The notes: generated from the sequence alone by a model not told the origin. A stretch of 64,000 nucleotides of DNA from Paramecium sonneborni (GCA_905182985.1 CAJJDN010000071.1:418059-482058), one strand, 5' to 3'; counted from the stretch's first letter, positions 1 through 12,538 are shown. Program-made: numbers and translations.

Positions 1-864
1 AGATTATGTTAGAGGATTATAATTCAAATCAGAACCAAATTATAAATATTGTTAATCTTTATTTAAAAAAGTTTAGATAGAACATAATTATGTACCAAAA
101 GAGTTAGTTTTTGATTGGAATATATCCTAAAAGATAGAAAAAGAAGGTTAAAGTACTAGCAGTAATTTATTTAACAGCAAACCATCTTTGTAAAAATATC
201 ATTCATATTTAGATTTAGAAAAACTAAAGATGATTTATCATCAAATAATATCTTTGGATCACAATTAAATTAATCAATCGAATAAGAAATGAATTCTTTA
301 TTAAGAACTCCTGAATAAAAAAAATCTACATTAACTCCAGAAATACTACGTAAAAAGGGTAGAATTTAATCAATTAGCAGTTACAATGATACAATATCAG
401 ATATAGAATTTAATAATAGTGTTTTATTAGGAATCTAACCTAGTATTTTAAGTAGGTTAAGCAAGATTTCTTTTAATTCAAATTCTAGAGTGAAAAATAG
501 TAAATCTAATATTTCTTTGACTCCTGAGATAAAAGCAAAAAAGGATAATCATTTACAATTTTAACATGATTTATATTTAGAAAATTTAACAGGAATAAAG
601 AAACGTAAATCTTAACTTAGTTATTCTCCTAAAAAGAGGGATGATGAAACTATTTGTGAATGTTCAAAAATGAATGAAGCAGAAGAAGGAATAGAAAGAA
701 AATATATTGAACTAAAGCTTCGTTTTGTAAATGCGTATGTAATTTTATGTTATTAAATAGTCGTTTCAAATTTTAACCAAATAAATGTTTAAAGTGAATT
801 TAAAGTGTTATTTTTTCACATTCTCTACCATATTTTTTATACATATAAAATATCAAATTCATGA
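1..864 (+). CDS. Casein kinase 1-like protein kinase, C-terminal part (5' end outside window)
   Basis: The frame enters from the left edge (first full codon at 2). It begins with the last helix of a CK1 kinase domain: a DYVRGLQFK-type stretch corresponding to the family's Y-x-R-x-L-x-F segment, a following LFKK, and then VFDWN, the family's FDW signature. After it comes a Ser/Asn/Lys-rich tail of about 200 residues, typical of the variable CK1 C-terminus that governs localisation and autoinhibition. A 23-nt GTA...TAG intron at 190-212 is needed to keep the frame open. The 3' end is uncertain: unspliced, the frame stops at TGA 862-864; if a possible 22-nt intron at 739-760 is removed it runs to TGA 1025-1027. 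Either end overlaps the convergent Rrp1 gene. Family assignment is fairly safe; catalytic residues lie outside the window. Confidence 0.7.
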
Positions 865-2440
865 CTTAGAAATTCTGAGCACATTATCTGTTTATTTGAA
901 AGCTAATATAATAAATTCTAAATTTTACTTTTTACTTTGTTTTTAGCTAAATCAAAGTGTACGCTCTTATTATGTGTACATTGTGATCCTTTTTCTTTTT
1001 ACAAAGCTTCTTAAAATTTCATATTGATAGATTTAAAGTATTTGCGTTTCTCAGCTGGATTCATAAATAAATATACAGGTACAGAATTCATTATTTCCTT
1101 TAGAATTTTTAATTTATTAGGATTCTTTCTAATTTCACTATAATCATCACCTTCAATAGTTTCATCTTCATCTTGAATTGGACTATCTTACATATATTGA
1201 GAATTTATTTATTCTTCTTATTTCTTATGTAATTTTAGAATTGCTTTTTCTTCTTTTTATTTAGCTTTTGTTGTATTTTATAGTTATTATTATTCTTTAG
1301 ATATATTTTCTTTTCCATTATTTTTTTTAAAATTTTATTAAGATACTTAATTTACTTATTCTACTTCTACTTCTTATTCTTAATTTTATTCTAAATTGAT
1401 TAATTATTTATCATTTTATTATTATTATTATTATTATTATTATAAATTTTTATCTTCAATTTATTGTTTTTGTATTTATTGAATATCTTAATTATTTTTT
1501 TTCTTTTTCTTTTTTTATACTTCTTCTACTTCTATTTATGGTGATTTTTCTTATTGTTCTTAAAAATGAAATATTTCTGCAACTCTATAAAGTGATTTTC
1601 TATTTTATGGATTAACATTCCTACAAATATATAAAATAAGATTACTCTGATGAAGCTAATTTAAAGACATAATTGGCATATTTTTAGGAATCAAAAGCTT
1701 ATAAATATGTTTCATTAGATTATTTTTCTTCAATATACTCATATACATATTATATAGTTTTATCTCTAAGTGTTTTATTTGGACTGTGTTTAAGAATATC
1801 TAAGAATGTATCAAGTAGATCTTTCACTTAAATATAAGTAACTGTAGAATCACTCATATGTTTAGCCATACATTAAACAAATATTTGGATAAAATGTAAT
1901 GTAGCTCCTTAAACTAAAAAGGATTATCGTATGCAATCATACCAGTCTGAAATTCTGAAAGATTTAAAACAGTCTCATTATAAAGTCCAATTAATTGAGG
2001 AACTGTTTTCCAATTAAAATGTTTGCATATTTTGATTTATTCTTCTATGATTTCTCTAAATAATAACATAAATTTATTAATTCGCCAATAATCAATCTTC
2101 TCCCATTCGATCATAAATACATGGAACATAGCTCTAGAGAATTAGATAAATGCAGTGAAATTAGAATAGAACATTCTCGTTAGCTGTGATATTTCAGATG
2201 CAAGAATTTATTGATTTTGATATTTATCAGAACTCCACATTGCTTAAAATTTTAAATTGTTTTACCATAATAAAGAGCTTTCCATATTTTTTTATAATCT
2301 GACAGTAACAAAGGCTTGGTGAGGACCTTCTTTAACTCTGTGATAGTTTGCTTCCTATTCATTGGGTCTATAGAAATTAATAAATATTGATTACCGAGAA
2401 GAGTAATCTGTTGCAAAAAATCCACAGACACTGTAGTCAT
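816..2440 (-). CDS. Ribosomal RNA processing protein Rrp1/Nop52 family, 515 aa
   Basis: Nucleolar factor required for 60S subunit and 27S pre-rRNA maturation (family knowledge). After removing introns at 2243-2265, 1914-1942 and 1600-1624 (23, 29 and 25 nt) the product is 515 aa and in frame throughout. The N-terminal half shows the family pattern: KIWKALYYAMWSSDK near residue 60, then a F-x3-M-x5-EW-x2-ID-x2-R-x-NKFM block matching the conserved EW..ID..R.DKF core. The middle is a low-complexity acidic, Lys- and Gln-rich region with a poly-Gln run encoded by consecutive TAA codons near 1414-1443, which looks like an ATT microsatellite on the + strand. The C-terminal KSVHFDLAKNKV matches the short K-x-V-x-F-x-L-x3-N motif that ends animal and fungal homologues. 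The start ATG is the only sensible one. The 3' end overlaps the convergent kinase gene. Confidence 0.85.
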
Positions 2441-2806
2441 ATATTAATTTTTATTTAAATAAATCAATTCCTTTCTATTTCATTTTTATATTTTCCAAAG
2501 AACTGCTAAATTTACATTTAACTATCTCAATTCAACTAATAATTCATTTTCCTATTCTTTGAGATTCTTATTTTCTCACTTTTTTATATATACTATATTT
2601 TAATGTATAATATTGTAATTCATAAATCTTAAATGATTTGTGTTTTCGAGGTAAAATTTAGAAGAATCAACTAATTTATTAATATTAGAAAGTTATTGAT
2701 TTCTATAACACAAATGATAGGATTAATCTAATTGTTTTAAGTATAATTAAATTATCAAATGAATCGGGCATCTCATAAATGATCGAGATGGTTATGTTAT
2801 AACCTA
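2441..2806. other. Intergenic spacer upstream of Rrp1 and of tRNA-Thr
   Basis: AT-rich, no coding signal seen on either strand. Just before the tRNA lie two small perfect inverted repeats: CATCTC/GAGATG (2769-2774 with 2785-2790) and GGTTAT/ATAACC (2790-2795 with 2799-2804). They may be structured but no known RNA is recognised. Confidence 0.5.
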
Positions 2807-2879
2807 GCCGGTTTAGCTCAGTGGTTAGAGCTTTTGCCTTGTAAGCAAAGGGTCGAGAGTTCAATTCTCTCAATCGGCT
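2807..2879 (+). tRNA. tRNA-Thr, anticodon UGU
   Basis: A 73-nt cloverleaf can be drawn by eye. The acceptor GCCGGTT pairs with AATCGGC (one G-U), the D-arm is GCTC/GAGC, and the anticodon stem TTTGC/GCAAA encloses loop CTTGTAA with anticodon TGT. The variable loop is GGGTC and the T-arm GAGAG/CTCTC with loop TTCAATT; the discriminator is T. No intron. It reads ACA threonine codons. It sits about 1.1 kb from the threonyl-tRNA synthetase gene, probably by chance. Confidence 0.95.
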
Positions 2880-2880
2880 G

Positions 2881-2898
2881 TTCTTTTTTTCTTTTTTT
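2881..2898 (+). terminator. RNA polymerase III T-rich terminator of tRNA-Thr
   Basis: Two runs of seven T immediately follow the tRNA 3' end, the standard Pol III stop signal. Confidence 0.8.
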
Positions 2899-2985
2899 AA
2901 TTTTTTAATTTTTTATATTATAAAAATAAATTTATTAATAACCAATTATGAGAGGTTAAATTTTAATAATATATTCATCTATATA

Positions 2986-3922
2986 TCAAATATATTTCAA
3001 ATTTTCTATCATCCAAATTGTATATCTATACACCATTTAATATTATTCAGGTGTTTAGATCATTAAAGCTCTTTATTCTCTTAATCTTCTGACAATACTA
3101 AATACAGATATTTTTGCATCCTTATTTATTAATAACTATTTCAAATGACAAATTGCTAAGAATGTTCCAGTTCTTCCAACTCCAGCACTACAATGAATAA
3201 CTGGTCTTTTTTTCTCCAATCCAGCTGTATTAGAAATTTCAGCCAAAACATCCAGAATTTTAAATTAATTATTATCAACAACTCCAAAATCAATCCAACC
3301 AGTCCATTAATAATGAATAATTTCTCTTTATTCATCTTAACATTTAAGAATCATTCTATTTTTAAAAAGAGTCTTTAGAATTTCTTCTTATGAAATTGAA
3401 TTCACCTCATATGGACCAAATTGTGCCTTCTATCCTACATTAGGCCAATATCTCTCGCATTGAATCTAAGTAAAGCAAAAGGAATACTCTTCCTCTATCA
3501 CACAAAGCACATAACATAATCACGATCCCAACATTATTAGTCCAAATCATATGCCAAAAATCATCTATAGACTCTGGAATCGGACCTTGAGTCGCAATGT
3601 ATTGTTTTTCAACATTATTTATTCCTTTTATATAATTTGCATTAATGTAGAATTTCTCTCTTGGAGTACTAAATTTATTAGTTGCTTGAACTTCTGGTTT
3701 TACAATTGAATGTGAAACTAAAAAAATAATATAATACTTAAATATACATGGCAATATATTTGAATATCGATTCAATCTCTAAACTTAGACTGTTTTAATT
3801 AGTTATTTATCATGATCTTTAGTTTCAGTGCTTTGTCTCAAAAATTGAAATTCGAATTCGAAATTTCGTTTCCCAATAGAATTTAAGAAATCTTAAATGG
3901 TCTAAGCTCTTTCCAATTCCAT
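2986..3922 (-). CDS. Protein tyrosine phosphatase (classical PTP domain), 294 aa
   Basis: Removes phosphate from phosphotyrosine. With introns at 3718-3747 (30 nt) and 3466-3487 (22 nt) removed, the 294-aa protein is little more than one PTP domain. In order it has LNRYSNILPF, YINANYIKG (the pTyr-recognition loop normally has NxxKN/Y nearby), KQYIATQGP, then DFWHMIW and RYWP. The catalytic P-loop is HCSAGVGRTG with nucleophile Cys at about residue 227, and the end is QRALMIQTPEQY, the conserved Q-loop. The general-acid loop is WIDFG rather than the usual WPDFG: the Asp is kept and the Pro replaced by Ile. No signal peptide or TM segment is seen after splicing, so it is probably cytosolic. It ends about 100 bp from the tRNA terminator and starts 71 bp from the ThrRS stop. 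Confidence 0.92.
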
Positions 3923-3993
3923 AAATTTTTAATCATCTCCACGGAATGATAAATCAAATGGTTGAAGTGGACCATCCTCTTAAGGTTTTTAAA

Positions 3994-5851
3994 TCATAAT
4001 TAAATAATTTTGGTTATAAACTCATCTAATTTCATTGATTAATGTTTATGATTATCTCCTCTTTCTCTAATATCAACAGTTTTTGATTCTAATTCCTTTG
4101 TACCAACTGTTAAAATATAATTAAAATGCAATGCATCTCCTTTTCTTATTCTCTTACTTAATGTCTGATCAGTATCTTCTAATTCTACTTCAAATCCTAA
4201 TTTATACAATTAATCATATATGTCTTTTGCATATTACTTTGAAATTTCACTCACAGGAATAATCATAATTTATCTAGGTGATAACCAAAATGGCCATCTT
4301 CCATTATATTATTCAGTAAGAATAGCCATCATTCTTTCTATTGAACCCAAAATAGCTCTATGAATCATTACAGGTCTAGAGAATTTATCATTTTCATGAT
4401 GATAATTTAAATCAAATCTTTCTGGTAAATTAAAATCTAATTAAATTGTTCCACATTAATGTTATTTTTAATTATGATCTCTTATTAACACATCTATCTT
4501 TGGACCATAAAATGCTCCATCTCCTGGATTCTCTGTATATGCTGTATCTGATAATGCTATTCTCAATTATCTCTCTGCTTCATCCCATATTCCCAAATCA
4601 CCTATATATTTATCTGGTCTTGTTGATAAAGTCAATTCCCAAGTAAACCCAAAACGACCATATACTTTACTTAAAAAATCTAAACAATTCTTTATTTCTT
4701 ATTAAATTTATTCTACAGTACAAAATATATGAGCATCATCCTATGTAAATTTTCGAACTCTTGTTAATCCTGTTAATGTACCATGTACCTCATTTCTATG
4801 TAATACACCAAAATCAGCAAATCTTATTGGCAATTCTTTATAACTATGTTATAATGTTTTGTATAGTAAACAATGACCAGGACAATTCATTGGTTTCAAT
4901 CCCATCTAATTGTCATGAGTCATATATATATTTTCAGCATATTTATCTAAATGACCAGATTATTTCCATAAATCTTTATGAAATAATTATGGTGTTATCA
5001 CTTCTTAATATCCTCTCTCTCTATACTCTTTACGAATCATTTCTATTAATTTATTATAAATCTTTGTTCCATGAGGTAAAAAAAATGCACTTCCTGGAGC
5101 CAATTTATTAAATACAAATAAATGCTAATCCTTTCCTATATGTCTATGATCACACTCATATTATTTCTGATATTCTTGAAAAGATTTTGAATTCGGAAAT
5201 GCTATTCCCTAATATCTATAACTATTTTAATAAGGTTAAGAATGATTAATTATCAATTTATGTATTCGATTCGTATGATCAATATGCGGTCCTTTACATA
5301 GATCTACAAAATCATCTAATTTATAAATCTAATAATTTGGTAATGCAGTCTATTTAATTTTACTCAATTTATAGGAATTTTTGCTAAATAATTGCAAAGC
5401 TTCATCATATGATATGTTCTAAATTTCAAATTGATGTTTTTTCTATTTTAGATAAGATTCAATTTCTGAATTTAGCTAATCTAATTCGATTTCCTTATCC
5501 AATTTGCATTGATAGTAAAATCTAGGGATTAGATAAGATAAAATTATACCCATTTTCTGTAGATGGTCCAAATTCAAGTTCAGCTCCAAATTTAGTTAGA
5601 ATAGCTCCTAAAACATGGGCACTTGAATGCCAAAAGACTCTCTTAGCGTCTTAATTAGAGAAATCTAAGAATTCTATAGTACAATCTTATTTTAATTCCT
5701 TATTGAGATCATGTAAAGATGTTGTACCATCTTTATTAATAACTTTAGCAATAAAAGCTTCTTTAGGTATAGATAATTATGATGGTTTAAGAATGGAATA
5801 TTGTTTATTGTGATAAAGAACTTGCTGAGTAAATTTATAAATAATTTTCAT
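3994..5851 (-). CDS. Threonyl-tRNA synthetase, 609 aa
   Basis: Charges tRNA-Thr using ATP (class II synthetase). One 28-nt intron (5522-5549) is removed to give 609 aa. The N-terminus is shortened and TGS-like (about residues 1-60). HSSAHVLG (near residue 73) starts the N2 editing-type domain. Class II motif 2 and the zinc site follow: MNCPGHC, then [12 protein letters not shown], the GLTRVR-F-QDDAH stretch, the [10 protein letters not shown] segment, and motif 3 [16 protein letters not shown]. The C-terminal anticodon-binding domain contains [16 protein letters not shown]. Length is near that of bacterial and mitochondrial ThrRS and shorter than the usual cytosolic enzyme. Whether it is cytosolic, mitochondrial or dual is not clear from the N-terminus. 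It shares a 72-bp divergent spacer with the deubiquitinase gene. Confidence 0.95.
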
Positions 5852-5923
5852 AATTAATCATTTTATAAAGGTGTATAAACGTGATTATTTAGATAAAGAG
5901 TAAAGAGTTAATAATAAATTTAA
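5852..5923. promoter_or_regulatory. Divergent promoter spacer, ThrRS / USP
   Basis: Only 72 bp separate the two divergent ATGs, so both promoters must fit here or overlap the coding regions. No specific element is recognised. Confidence 0.5.
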
Positions 5924-8900
5924 ATGACTTCTAATTCATATAAAATAGATGCTCCATACTTAGGGCTTTAAAACATAGGTGCAACATGTTATATGAATTC
6001 TGTTCTATAGACTTTATTCATGACCCCAGAATTTCGTAGAGGATTGTATTTATGGAAATATGAGCATTCAATACACGGTGAAGAGATTGATTCAATACCA
6101 TTTTAACTTTAAAAACTCTATGGAAGACTTTAAACAAAAATATTTGAATATATTGATACGAGAGATCTGACAAAATCATTTTAGTGGGATATTCATTAAG
6201 CATTCCAACAACATGACATTTAAGAATTCATTCGAATATTATTTGATGCAATTGAGTAGAGTGATTAGAATTGTAACTTTGTAAAGGAATTATATGAAGG
6301 TATATTTATAATAATAAGGAAGGTACATATCTTCATTACACAAAATGTTTGAAATGCAATTATGAAAGTCAGAGATAAGAAATATTTATGGATTATACAG
6401 TAATTTTAAAAGATAAATGGAGTAAAGTATACAATAACAGTTTGGAATTAGCTATTTAAAGGAGTTTGAAACCTGAAAAATTAGATGGTGCTAATTAATA
6501 TTTTTGTGAATCTTGTTAAGCCAAACAAGATGCTCATAGAGGATAATAAATTTATAAATTACCATCAATATTGAATGTTCATATAAATCGATTTGCATTT
6601 GATTATGTGATGATGAGAAGAGAAAAATTAGATGATAAAATGGCATTTCCATTTGTACTAAATATGAATAATTATATAAAAACATATGATGAAATTCCAA
6701 ATAAATTGCCAGAAGAAACAGATCCATCATATTTTGAAGAATTAGTATAACCAAAAAAATAATAATTTAAAACGACAACAGTAGGAAAAGTTTAGACATC
6801 ATAACATACAGTTAAAACAACTAAAAGCGTTAGACCTAATTAAGGATTAAAAGATTTTATTAAATAATAAAAAAAAGTAGCAAAATAATAAGGCAATACT
6901 GATGTGATTGAAACATTTGGAACAATATAAGAAGATGAATAAATTTAATAAATAATTCATTAATAAATTTAAGATGATATTAAATAAACATAATAATAAA
7001 TAAAAGGTACACAAAATTAAGCAAATGATATTCCACCACCTCCACCATTACCAGTATTTGAACATGATTTAGAGTATTAGAATGCACCTAAAGTTTAGAT
7101 TTAATAAGATACTAAAAGTTAAAATGATTAATAAAAAGATGATAAGAATGATGTAAAAGATAAATAGTAATCGTAATAAATTTTAGATACAACAGAGGAA
7201 AGAAAGAAATATGTTGAATTAGTTAAATAGAAATGTTAAGAATCAATATAGGAATAAGATAATTAAATTAGATAATATTTAAAAGATGGTCCAAATGTAT
7301 ATTAATTATATTCAATTCTTAATCATTCAGGAGGTGCTATGGGTGGTCATTATTTTGCTTTTATAAGATCTCATGAAGATGGATAATGGTATTGTTTTAA
7401 TGATAGTTCTGTGACTTATATAAATCCAGATGATATTCCAATGAAAACATTTGGAGGTCATTCTGGTGGAAGTGCTTATATGTTATTTTATAGAAAAGTT
7501 GAACCTAATTAAGAAAGTTGGGGAACATGGGGGGGATAATTTTAAGAAAATGAATTACCTGAATATGTTTAATTGAAATTATAAGAAGAGAAGATTCAAT
7601 TAGAAGAATATAGATAATAAGGAGGAGAAGCTGAAGATTTATTTGCACTTTAAAAACCTATTACTATTAAAGCACATTATAAATTAGAAGTTAAAACTTT
7701 TACATTAGAAAATAGCACTAGTTTTCTTAATTTTAGATAATTAGTGCTTGATCATTTTTAAATTAAAGATCGAGATAATTGTAGAATTAGAATATATAAT
7801 CCTTATACTGATTAATTTTAAGATACATTTGAAGGTAAAGAAATGAGAACATTAGCTGCACTCAAATTATAAAATAGATGTGTTTCTATTGAATTTAAAT
7901 AATAAAATGAGGAATGGAAACCATATAATGAATAAGCAATTACATTTAGAGTTGCACTTTATAGAGATAATCTTGAAGCTCTTGATGAAAAAAGTTTATA
8001 ACCTAAAAAAATAACAATTAATAAAAATGATTTTGTACATGAATTAATTGAAGCAACAAAGAAAGCATATAAATTAGAAGAAGGAGAATATTAATTATTA
8101 AAAAGAAATGGTGAATTCGGAGAAATATTAAGTTCAGATAAACCTATAGAAGGATATTATGAAAATAGTTTCTTTTACATTGAACTTAAAACTGAAAAAA
8201 GTAATTGGTTAAGAGAATTTGAAATAGATGAACATAGAATAACTATTAAATTTAATGATCCAACAAAAAGTGTATAAGGATATTCATAAGAGGGTTAACC
8301 TGAAGATTTGTATCCTCTTGTATGTACAATAGATAATAGAGCTACTATGATGGAATTAAAAGAAAAGCTTTGTTAATAGATAGGGATTTCATCAAAAAAT
8401 TTAATAATGAGAAGAGGTGGAAGGGCAGGATTAGAATTGAAAGATATGACAATAGAAGTTGGACTTAATCATTTTGTTAGAGGATCATCTATTCATTTAG
8501 ATATAGGTACTCCTTTACATTTAGGCGAATATAGGTGTATTATTTCAATAGCATCTGCTCCTAATCTTTATGAAGATAGAAACTTTTATTAATTCTAAGA
8601 ATTAGGAGAGTATTCTATTCCAGGAGATAAACCAATTAGTTAATTTGTGAATGATTTAGCTATTTGGGCATCAGAAAAAAGTGGGATATAATTAGATCCT
8701 AAACATATAAGACTTAGAGAAAGAATTGCTGATCGTTTAAATAAAGTATATAGAGATAAACCATTAAAAGAATAAGGAATTGTTGAAATGAGAATGATAG
8801 CAATTGAGTAATTATAAGATGAATGGTAACATTTGACATCTAAAGATGTATTTATTCATGCAAGATTTTGGGATTAAGAAAAATGGGATCTATCAGAAAG

Positions 8901-9380
8901 AAATGAATTTGTTGTTAGTAGAAATTAAAGTGGTGCAGATTTAGCAGAATAGTTTACTACAGTATTTGGTATCAAAGCTGAAAATATTGAAGTATGTAGA
9001 ATTGTTGCAATTCATAGATTTAATAGATATGAGTTATTAAATTAAGAAGTATATATTTTATTATTACATATATTTTAGTGGATTCCATTAAAAAATGATG
9101 ATTATCTATTAGGATCATAACCATTATTCATAACTAATGATGGATAAGTGATTATCCTTAGAGATTCTTCATAACAACCAAGAGAATTAACTAATGAAGA
9201 AATCAAATAATTTGGAATCATTCAATCTAATTATACTAAGTCTATCAAGACTGGAATTTCAAAAGGTCCAATTAAAACTAGATTTTTCAATGAAGAAAAG
9301 GCTTTAGTCATTACTGTTAAAAAGTATTATTCTTTATATATATTTCCTATAGGAAAGCGGAAGAAGTTAAACCTGAATGA
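5924..9380 (+). CDS. Ubiquitin carboxyl-terminal hydrolase, USP47/USP7-like, 1124 aa
   Basis: Cysteine protease that cleaves ubiquitin from proteins. Introns 6300-6322, 9049-9078 and 9324-9352 are removed (23, 30 and 29 nt). The Cys box GLQNIGATCYMNSVLQTLF has catalytic Cys22. A CxxC pair (YTKCLKC, then YFCESC) is the finger zinc site. The His box GGAMGGHYFAF has catalytic His near residue 475. Between finger and His box is a Gln/Pro-rich insert of about 170 residues including IPPPPPLP. A long C-terminal part of about 600 residues resembles the ubiquitin-like repeats of USP7 and USP47. The last exon carries EEKALVI, like the extreme C-terminal activating peptide of that subfamily. There is no MATH domain, which favours USP47 over USP7. 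Predicted cytosolic or nuclear. Confidence 0.9.
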
Positions 9381-9444
9381 TTTATTCAAATTCATATTTT
9401 ACAATCATTTTATTTATTTAAGATATAATTATAAAATAAACCTA

Positions 9445-10977
9445 TCACTTCCTTTCCTCAAATAATAAACAATTATCTGGTTCAACACAATACAAGAATT
9501 TTATTCCAAAAATAATTTCTTTAATATCTGGATTCAATTTAATCTTAAATTATCTAACTAATTTTGCTATTATTATCTTAATCTCCATAATTGCCATATG
9601 TTATCCAATACAATTTCTAGGACCAGCTGCAAATGGAATATGTACAAAACCATTATCATTTTTTATTATATTTCCTTTATTCAACCACCTCTTATAATCA
9701 AATTAAGAAGCATTATCAAAATGTTAATCAAGTAATCCTGGTCCTATATGATATTAAAATGTTAACCATCCCTTTTTCATTTTAACATCTAATAATTATT
9801 TATCTTATCTAACAGTTCTAATAATTGGACAGAAAGCTGGATTTCTATATCTTAAAACCTCTTAAATTAAAGCATTTATTCTAACTAACTTGTTTAAATG
9901 TTCTTCTTTAATATCATTATTTTCACCTACTATCTCATTAACTTCTTATAAAATCTCATTTTACATTTCTGGATATTCTGCCAAATAATATAAACATGTT
10001 CCAGATGTTGTTGCTGTTGTATCAGTACCTGCAAAGAATAGTGTTAAAAATTAATGAATTATTTCTTCAATATTTATTTCTTATTTTCTATCTGGTTATG
10101 ATTATTATTTTAAATATTCACTTACATATAAATCTAAGAATACCATTTAATCTTGATTTTCTAAATTTTAATTTTTTAGTTATTCTATTCTTTTTTCTAT
10201 CATAGTTCTAATAACTTATTTAAAATTTTATATTCTTCTTAGAAGATTCTTTTCCTTCTAAGTTGGAAATATCTACCAAGACTTATACTCAAATATCATT
10301 TATTTTAATTAAATGAATGGATTATTAATTGGTAATAAGGTTATTTCACTAAGAATTTCAACTATTGCAACCTAAGCATCTTTTTCTTCTATCTAAAATC
10401 CTTTAGCTAAATCACCGAAAAAGCTTTAAATAACTACTTCTCCTGTAATTCTTGATGTAAACTCATTTAAATTATTCTTAGGATCATCCTTTGCTATTTT
10501 ATCTATAACCTAATTTATCATAGGTAAACGAGAAGTAAGTTTCTCAAAAGTAAATGTACTACCTAAAAATTTCCTTTATCTTTTCCAAAAATCTCCCTCA
10601 CTAAAAACCAATCCCTTTTATACCATTGATTCAATCATAAAAGGATCTAACTTAACATAACTTGCATGATCCAAATACATATCTTTTATATACTCTTTTC
10701 CTGTCCAAATCAATAAAGGTTTATGAATAAAATTTGATAATATTACAACAACATTTGGATTCTTTCTTAACACATTATTTATGGTCTTTATTACATCTTT
10801 CTCTTTTTTAATTGAATCCATGAAGATCTTATACAATCCTGCTAGTGGATAATACATAAGAACAGCCTTTTCTCCTAATTATATTTTTATCTTTATTAAT
10901 GGAACCAGTGGTAGTAGAACTACAAAGTAAAATATTCCCAATACAAAAGCGGCTATTGCAAAATTAATGCTAATCAT
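9445..10977 (-). CDS. Cytochrome P450, 510 aa, single exon
   Basis: Haem-thiolate monooxygenase. No intron is needed across 511 codons. The N-terminus has a hydrophobic segment (about residues 3-27) that would anchor it in the ER membrane. The I-helix is FFAGTDTTATTSG (oxygen-binding A/G-x-x-T motif). The K-helix E-x-x-R is within LIQEVLRYRNP. The haem-binding loop is FAAGPRNCIG, with axial Cys at residue 456. Length is normal for a microsomal P450. Substrate cannot be told from sequence; ciliate P450s form lineage-specific families. It converges on the USP gene with a 64-bp spacer. Confidence 0.95.
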
Positions 10978-12180
10978 ATTTATTTAATGTAATCTGGGTT
11001 GATAAACTAGGGTTTATAAATAATAGAAATTCTAATTAGGATAAATTGAAATTCTTAATATTAAGTTTTTTGGGATAAAATGAAATTCCAAAATTAAATA
11101 CAAGAAATTAAATTACTTTAATACTCAAATAAAATTTCTAATCATAATTTTTCGAGAATAAAATTGATATTATCAAAAGATTGTAGATTAAAAGTACTGA
11201 AAAATTATCTTTATGAATAGAAGTAATTTCTATAAAATATTATATTTTTATTAATATAATTGGTATGTATTTATTTAGATAAACCATATTCGAGCAAGAC
11301 AATAGATATAATTATATAATAATATTTAAAAAATAGACTTATAAGGTATAATAATATCTTGATTTTTATTATAATCAACTTGATAATGTTTCCAAATTTG
11401 AAAAGTCATAAAATAATTGAAATCAGGAACTATATCAATTAATTATTCAAATGATCCATTTGAAATCAAAAATTAATCTAACCTCTAAAAATGAAAATTT
11501 AATTAAAAAATAATAGCATTAAGAATTAAAAGAATAATAAATATCTAATATTGTGCAAAATGATTTAGAAATGCAATTTCTCTATCATTAATAATAATAT
11601 TTAAAATTAAAAAATAAAAGCCAATGTCAAATAATTACTTTAATACATGAAAAATTTAATTAATGAAATTTATTATAAATTTTAAAGAGAGAAATTTCAA
11701 AAAAAGTATAAAGAATTATTTCACAATATTATTTAATTTAAGCTTTAAGTTAGGATTATGCTAACTAAATAATAAATGAATCTATATCAAAAAAACTAAT
11801 ATAAAATTACAATATAATTTTGATATCATTAACTAAGGATATCCTGTATAATATATTTTTTAATTATTTTAATTTAAGAAGACAAGCTTAAACTATATTT
11901 TGATTATTATATTACCATATTAGAATCAAAAATATAAAATTAATACTTAAATTATAATATATGAAGAATCTTTGTAAATTATCATATATAACATTAAAAG
12001 TTAGAATTGTTATTTATTTGTTGTAATAACATATTATTCTTGAATTATTCTTGATTTAAGTTTATTAATAAGGAATAAAGAAGATTACCTAATCATTGTT
12101 AGTCATCTTACGCATTAAAAACGACTTAAGGAATTTTTGAATATAATTTCTAAAAATTATATTATAATCATTAATTTAAC
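10978..12180. other. AT-rich region upstream of P450, no gene recognised
   Basis: About 1.2 kb of very AT-rich sequence with dense TGA in all frames and no conserved motif that I can see. From 11285 onward it belongs to the duplicated segment described separately. It serves as the 5' flank of the P450 gene and of the small ORF at 12181. Its second copy is 12539-13434. Confidence 0.4.
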
Positions 12181-12537
12181 ATGAAAAATTTAAAACTGAC
12201 AAACTATGAAGAATTCAAAACAACCTATCTAGGAAATGATAAAATAAAAGTGTTCAAGTATTTTTACTAATACAATAATTGTTTTGGTTATATTTCCTAA
12301 GAAGATATGGAAGATTGTAGAAATGCTGAACTTTTAGAAAAGGCGCGTACATATGGTGCTTTTATAAGTATGAATTGTTTGATGTTGACATTGGATAAGA
12401 CATTATTAAGAAGAAGTTCATTCAGGATGTCGAAGTTCTTATTTTAATATGGAGTTCTGCCATTGATGTCATTTAAAATAACAAAAAACTATTTCTGTAG
12501 AGATGTAGAGTAGACATTTCATGACATGGCTGAGAAA
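11285..12537. repeat. Long direct repeat A, copy 1 (probably unmerged contig end)
   Basis: This 1253-bp segment is repeated at 12539-13791 with constant offset 1254. The two copies are separated by a single N at 12538. No mismatch was noticed when scanning line by line. An exact repeat abutting a lone N is the signature of two contigs whose overlap was not collapsed. Confidence 0.9.
12181..12537 (+). CDS. Unknown 161-aa protein, truncated duplicate copy
   Basis: The first 119 codons of the ORF at 13435-13920, cut by the N at 12538. Almost certainly the same gene seen twice through the assembly overlap, not a second gene. Confidence 0.5.
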
Positions 12538-12538
12538 N

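Noticed and set aside
1380..1445. ATT microsatellite
   Set aside because: It encodes a poly-Gln run (TAA codons) inside Rrp1 on the minus strand, so it is coding rather than an intergenic repeat.
2807..5851. Functional linkage of tRNA-Thr with threonyl-tRNA synthetase
   Set aside because: An unrelated phosphatase gene lies between them and nuclear genes are not in operons here; most likely coincidence.
8407..8592. Short ORF starting MRRGGRAGLELKD
   Set aside because: It is an internal fragment of the deubiquitinase, visible only because TAA/TAG were taken as stops.
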